Of a stretch of DNA of 5,586 nucleotides, positions 5,462-5,586 are shown one piece after another. The notes under the pieces were generated by a model that was given only the letters and a program-made list of their open reading frames with translations, was not told the origin of the DNA and did no database searches. Source of the stretch: an uncultured Eubacterium sp. (GTDB lineage: Bacteria; Bacillota; Clostridia; Peptostreptococcales; Anaerovoracaceae); contig CAMOGZ010000107.1 of assembly GCA_946614405.1 (NCBI GenBank), positions 1-5,586 on the forward strand, in the 5' to 3' direction. Position 1 is the first letter of the stretch; each line of letters opens with the position of its first letter. The position numbers and the translations under genes are program-made.

Positions 5462-5467
5462 TATAAT
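5462..5467 (+). promoter_or_regulatory. Perfect TATAAT box, possible promoter of a small RNA
   Basis: TATAAT occurs in the A/T-rich gap after the DUF4430 gene. No good -35 is found at 16-18 nt (ACATAG at 5439-5444), and ATCACA (5436-5441) is 20 nt away. If it is used, transcription would begin near 5474, at the base of the stem formed by 5473-5480 and 5518-5525. In A/T-rich DNA a lone TATAAT can be chance. Confidence 0.35.
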
Positions 5468-5472
5468 AAAGA

Positions 5473-5576
5473 TGTTCAATCGAGTTTGGTATATCAAATA
5501 CCAACTTTCCTTCTTTTATTGAATACACACACTTTCAGGGAAATGGATCCGCCAAACGGATCCATTTTTCTTTTTT
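5473..5576 (+). ncRNA. Candidate structured small RNA or attenuated leader, about 100 nt
   Basis: Between the TATAAT box and the terminator lies a nested fold. An outer stem pairs 5473-5480 with 5518-5525 (TGTTCAAT against ATTGAATA, one G-U pair). Inside it is a perfect 7-bp hairpin, TTGGTAT-ATCAA-ATACCAA (5486-5504), and an unpaired pyrimidine tract, CTTTCCTTCTTTT (5505-5517). An 11-bp terminator hairpin ends the unit. No ORF with a ribosome binding site is present. It could be an independent small RNA, the 3' UTR of the DUF4430 message, or the leader/attenuator of a gene beyond the window. I do not recognise it as a known RNA family. Confidence 0.3.
5541..5576 (+). terminator. Strong intrinsic terminator closing the rightward gene series
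   Basis: An 11-bp perfect stem, AAATGGATCCG (5541-5551) against CGGATCCATTT (5557-5567), with a CCAAA loop, runs into TTC and six T's (5568-5576). It is the first clear terminator after 2065 on the plus strand, 160 nt past the DUF4430 stop. The minus strand has only a short T run here, so it works mainly rightward. The rest of the gap 5382-5472 has no gene, only the small palindrome and TATAAT box listed separately. Confidence 0.92.
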
Positions 5577-5586
5577 GTATCTGGCA

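Overview
The window looks like chromosomal DNA from a fairly GC-rich member of the Bacillota, most likely a Clostridia/Lachnospiraceae-type gut anaerobe. The evidence is the gene families (a DUF4317 protein, an EcsC-family protein, an M29 aminopeptidase, and small lipoproteins with DUF4430 and VanY-like M15 domains), strong AGGAGG-type ribosome binding sites, extended -10 promoters and intrinsic terminators with U-tracts. I see no mobile element, tRNA, rRNA or CRISPR array. The organism assignment is inference; no marker gene is present.

Layout. The left third is a two-gene operon on the minus strand. A near-consensus SigA-type promoter (1957-1985) drives an M29 aminopeptidase (808-1920), then an M15 D-Ala-D-Ala carboxypeptidase-like lipoprotein (88-792), and ends at an intrinsic terminator (15-45). 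The 144-base intergenic region 1921-2064 holds that promoter and a divergent one reading right. The right two thirds is a plus-strand series: a DUF4317 protein with a TTG start (2065-3219), a short amidohydrolase-like protein that appears to have lost its catalytic core (3277-4086), an EcsC-family protein (4099-4899) and a DUF4430 lipoprotein (4962-5381). The second and third are tightly coupled: the stop codon of one overlaps the ribosome binding site of the next. Internal promoter-like sequences precede the second and fourth genes. The 205 bases after the last gene contain no convincing gene. They hold a TATAAT box, a nested stem-loop and a strong terminator, which together could encode a small RNA of about 100 nt.

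How the genes might work together. The left operon pairs a cytoplasmic aminopeptidase with a surface peptidoglycan-trimming enzyme, which fits peptide and cell-wall turnover. The right series contains mostly families without an assigned function, so no pathway can be stated. The most unusual points are the amidohydrolase-like ORF lacking its HxH metal motif and most of its barrel, the palindrome in that gene's promoter spacer, and the putative small RNA. Its exposed pyrimidine tract is complementary to Shine-Dalgarno sequences of the same gene series.
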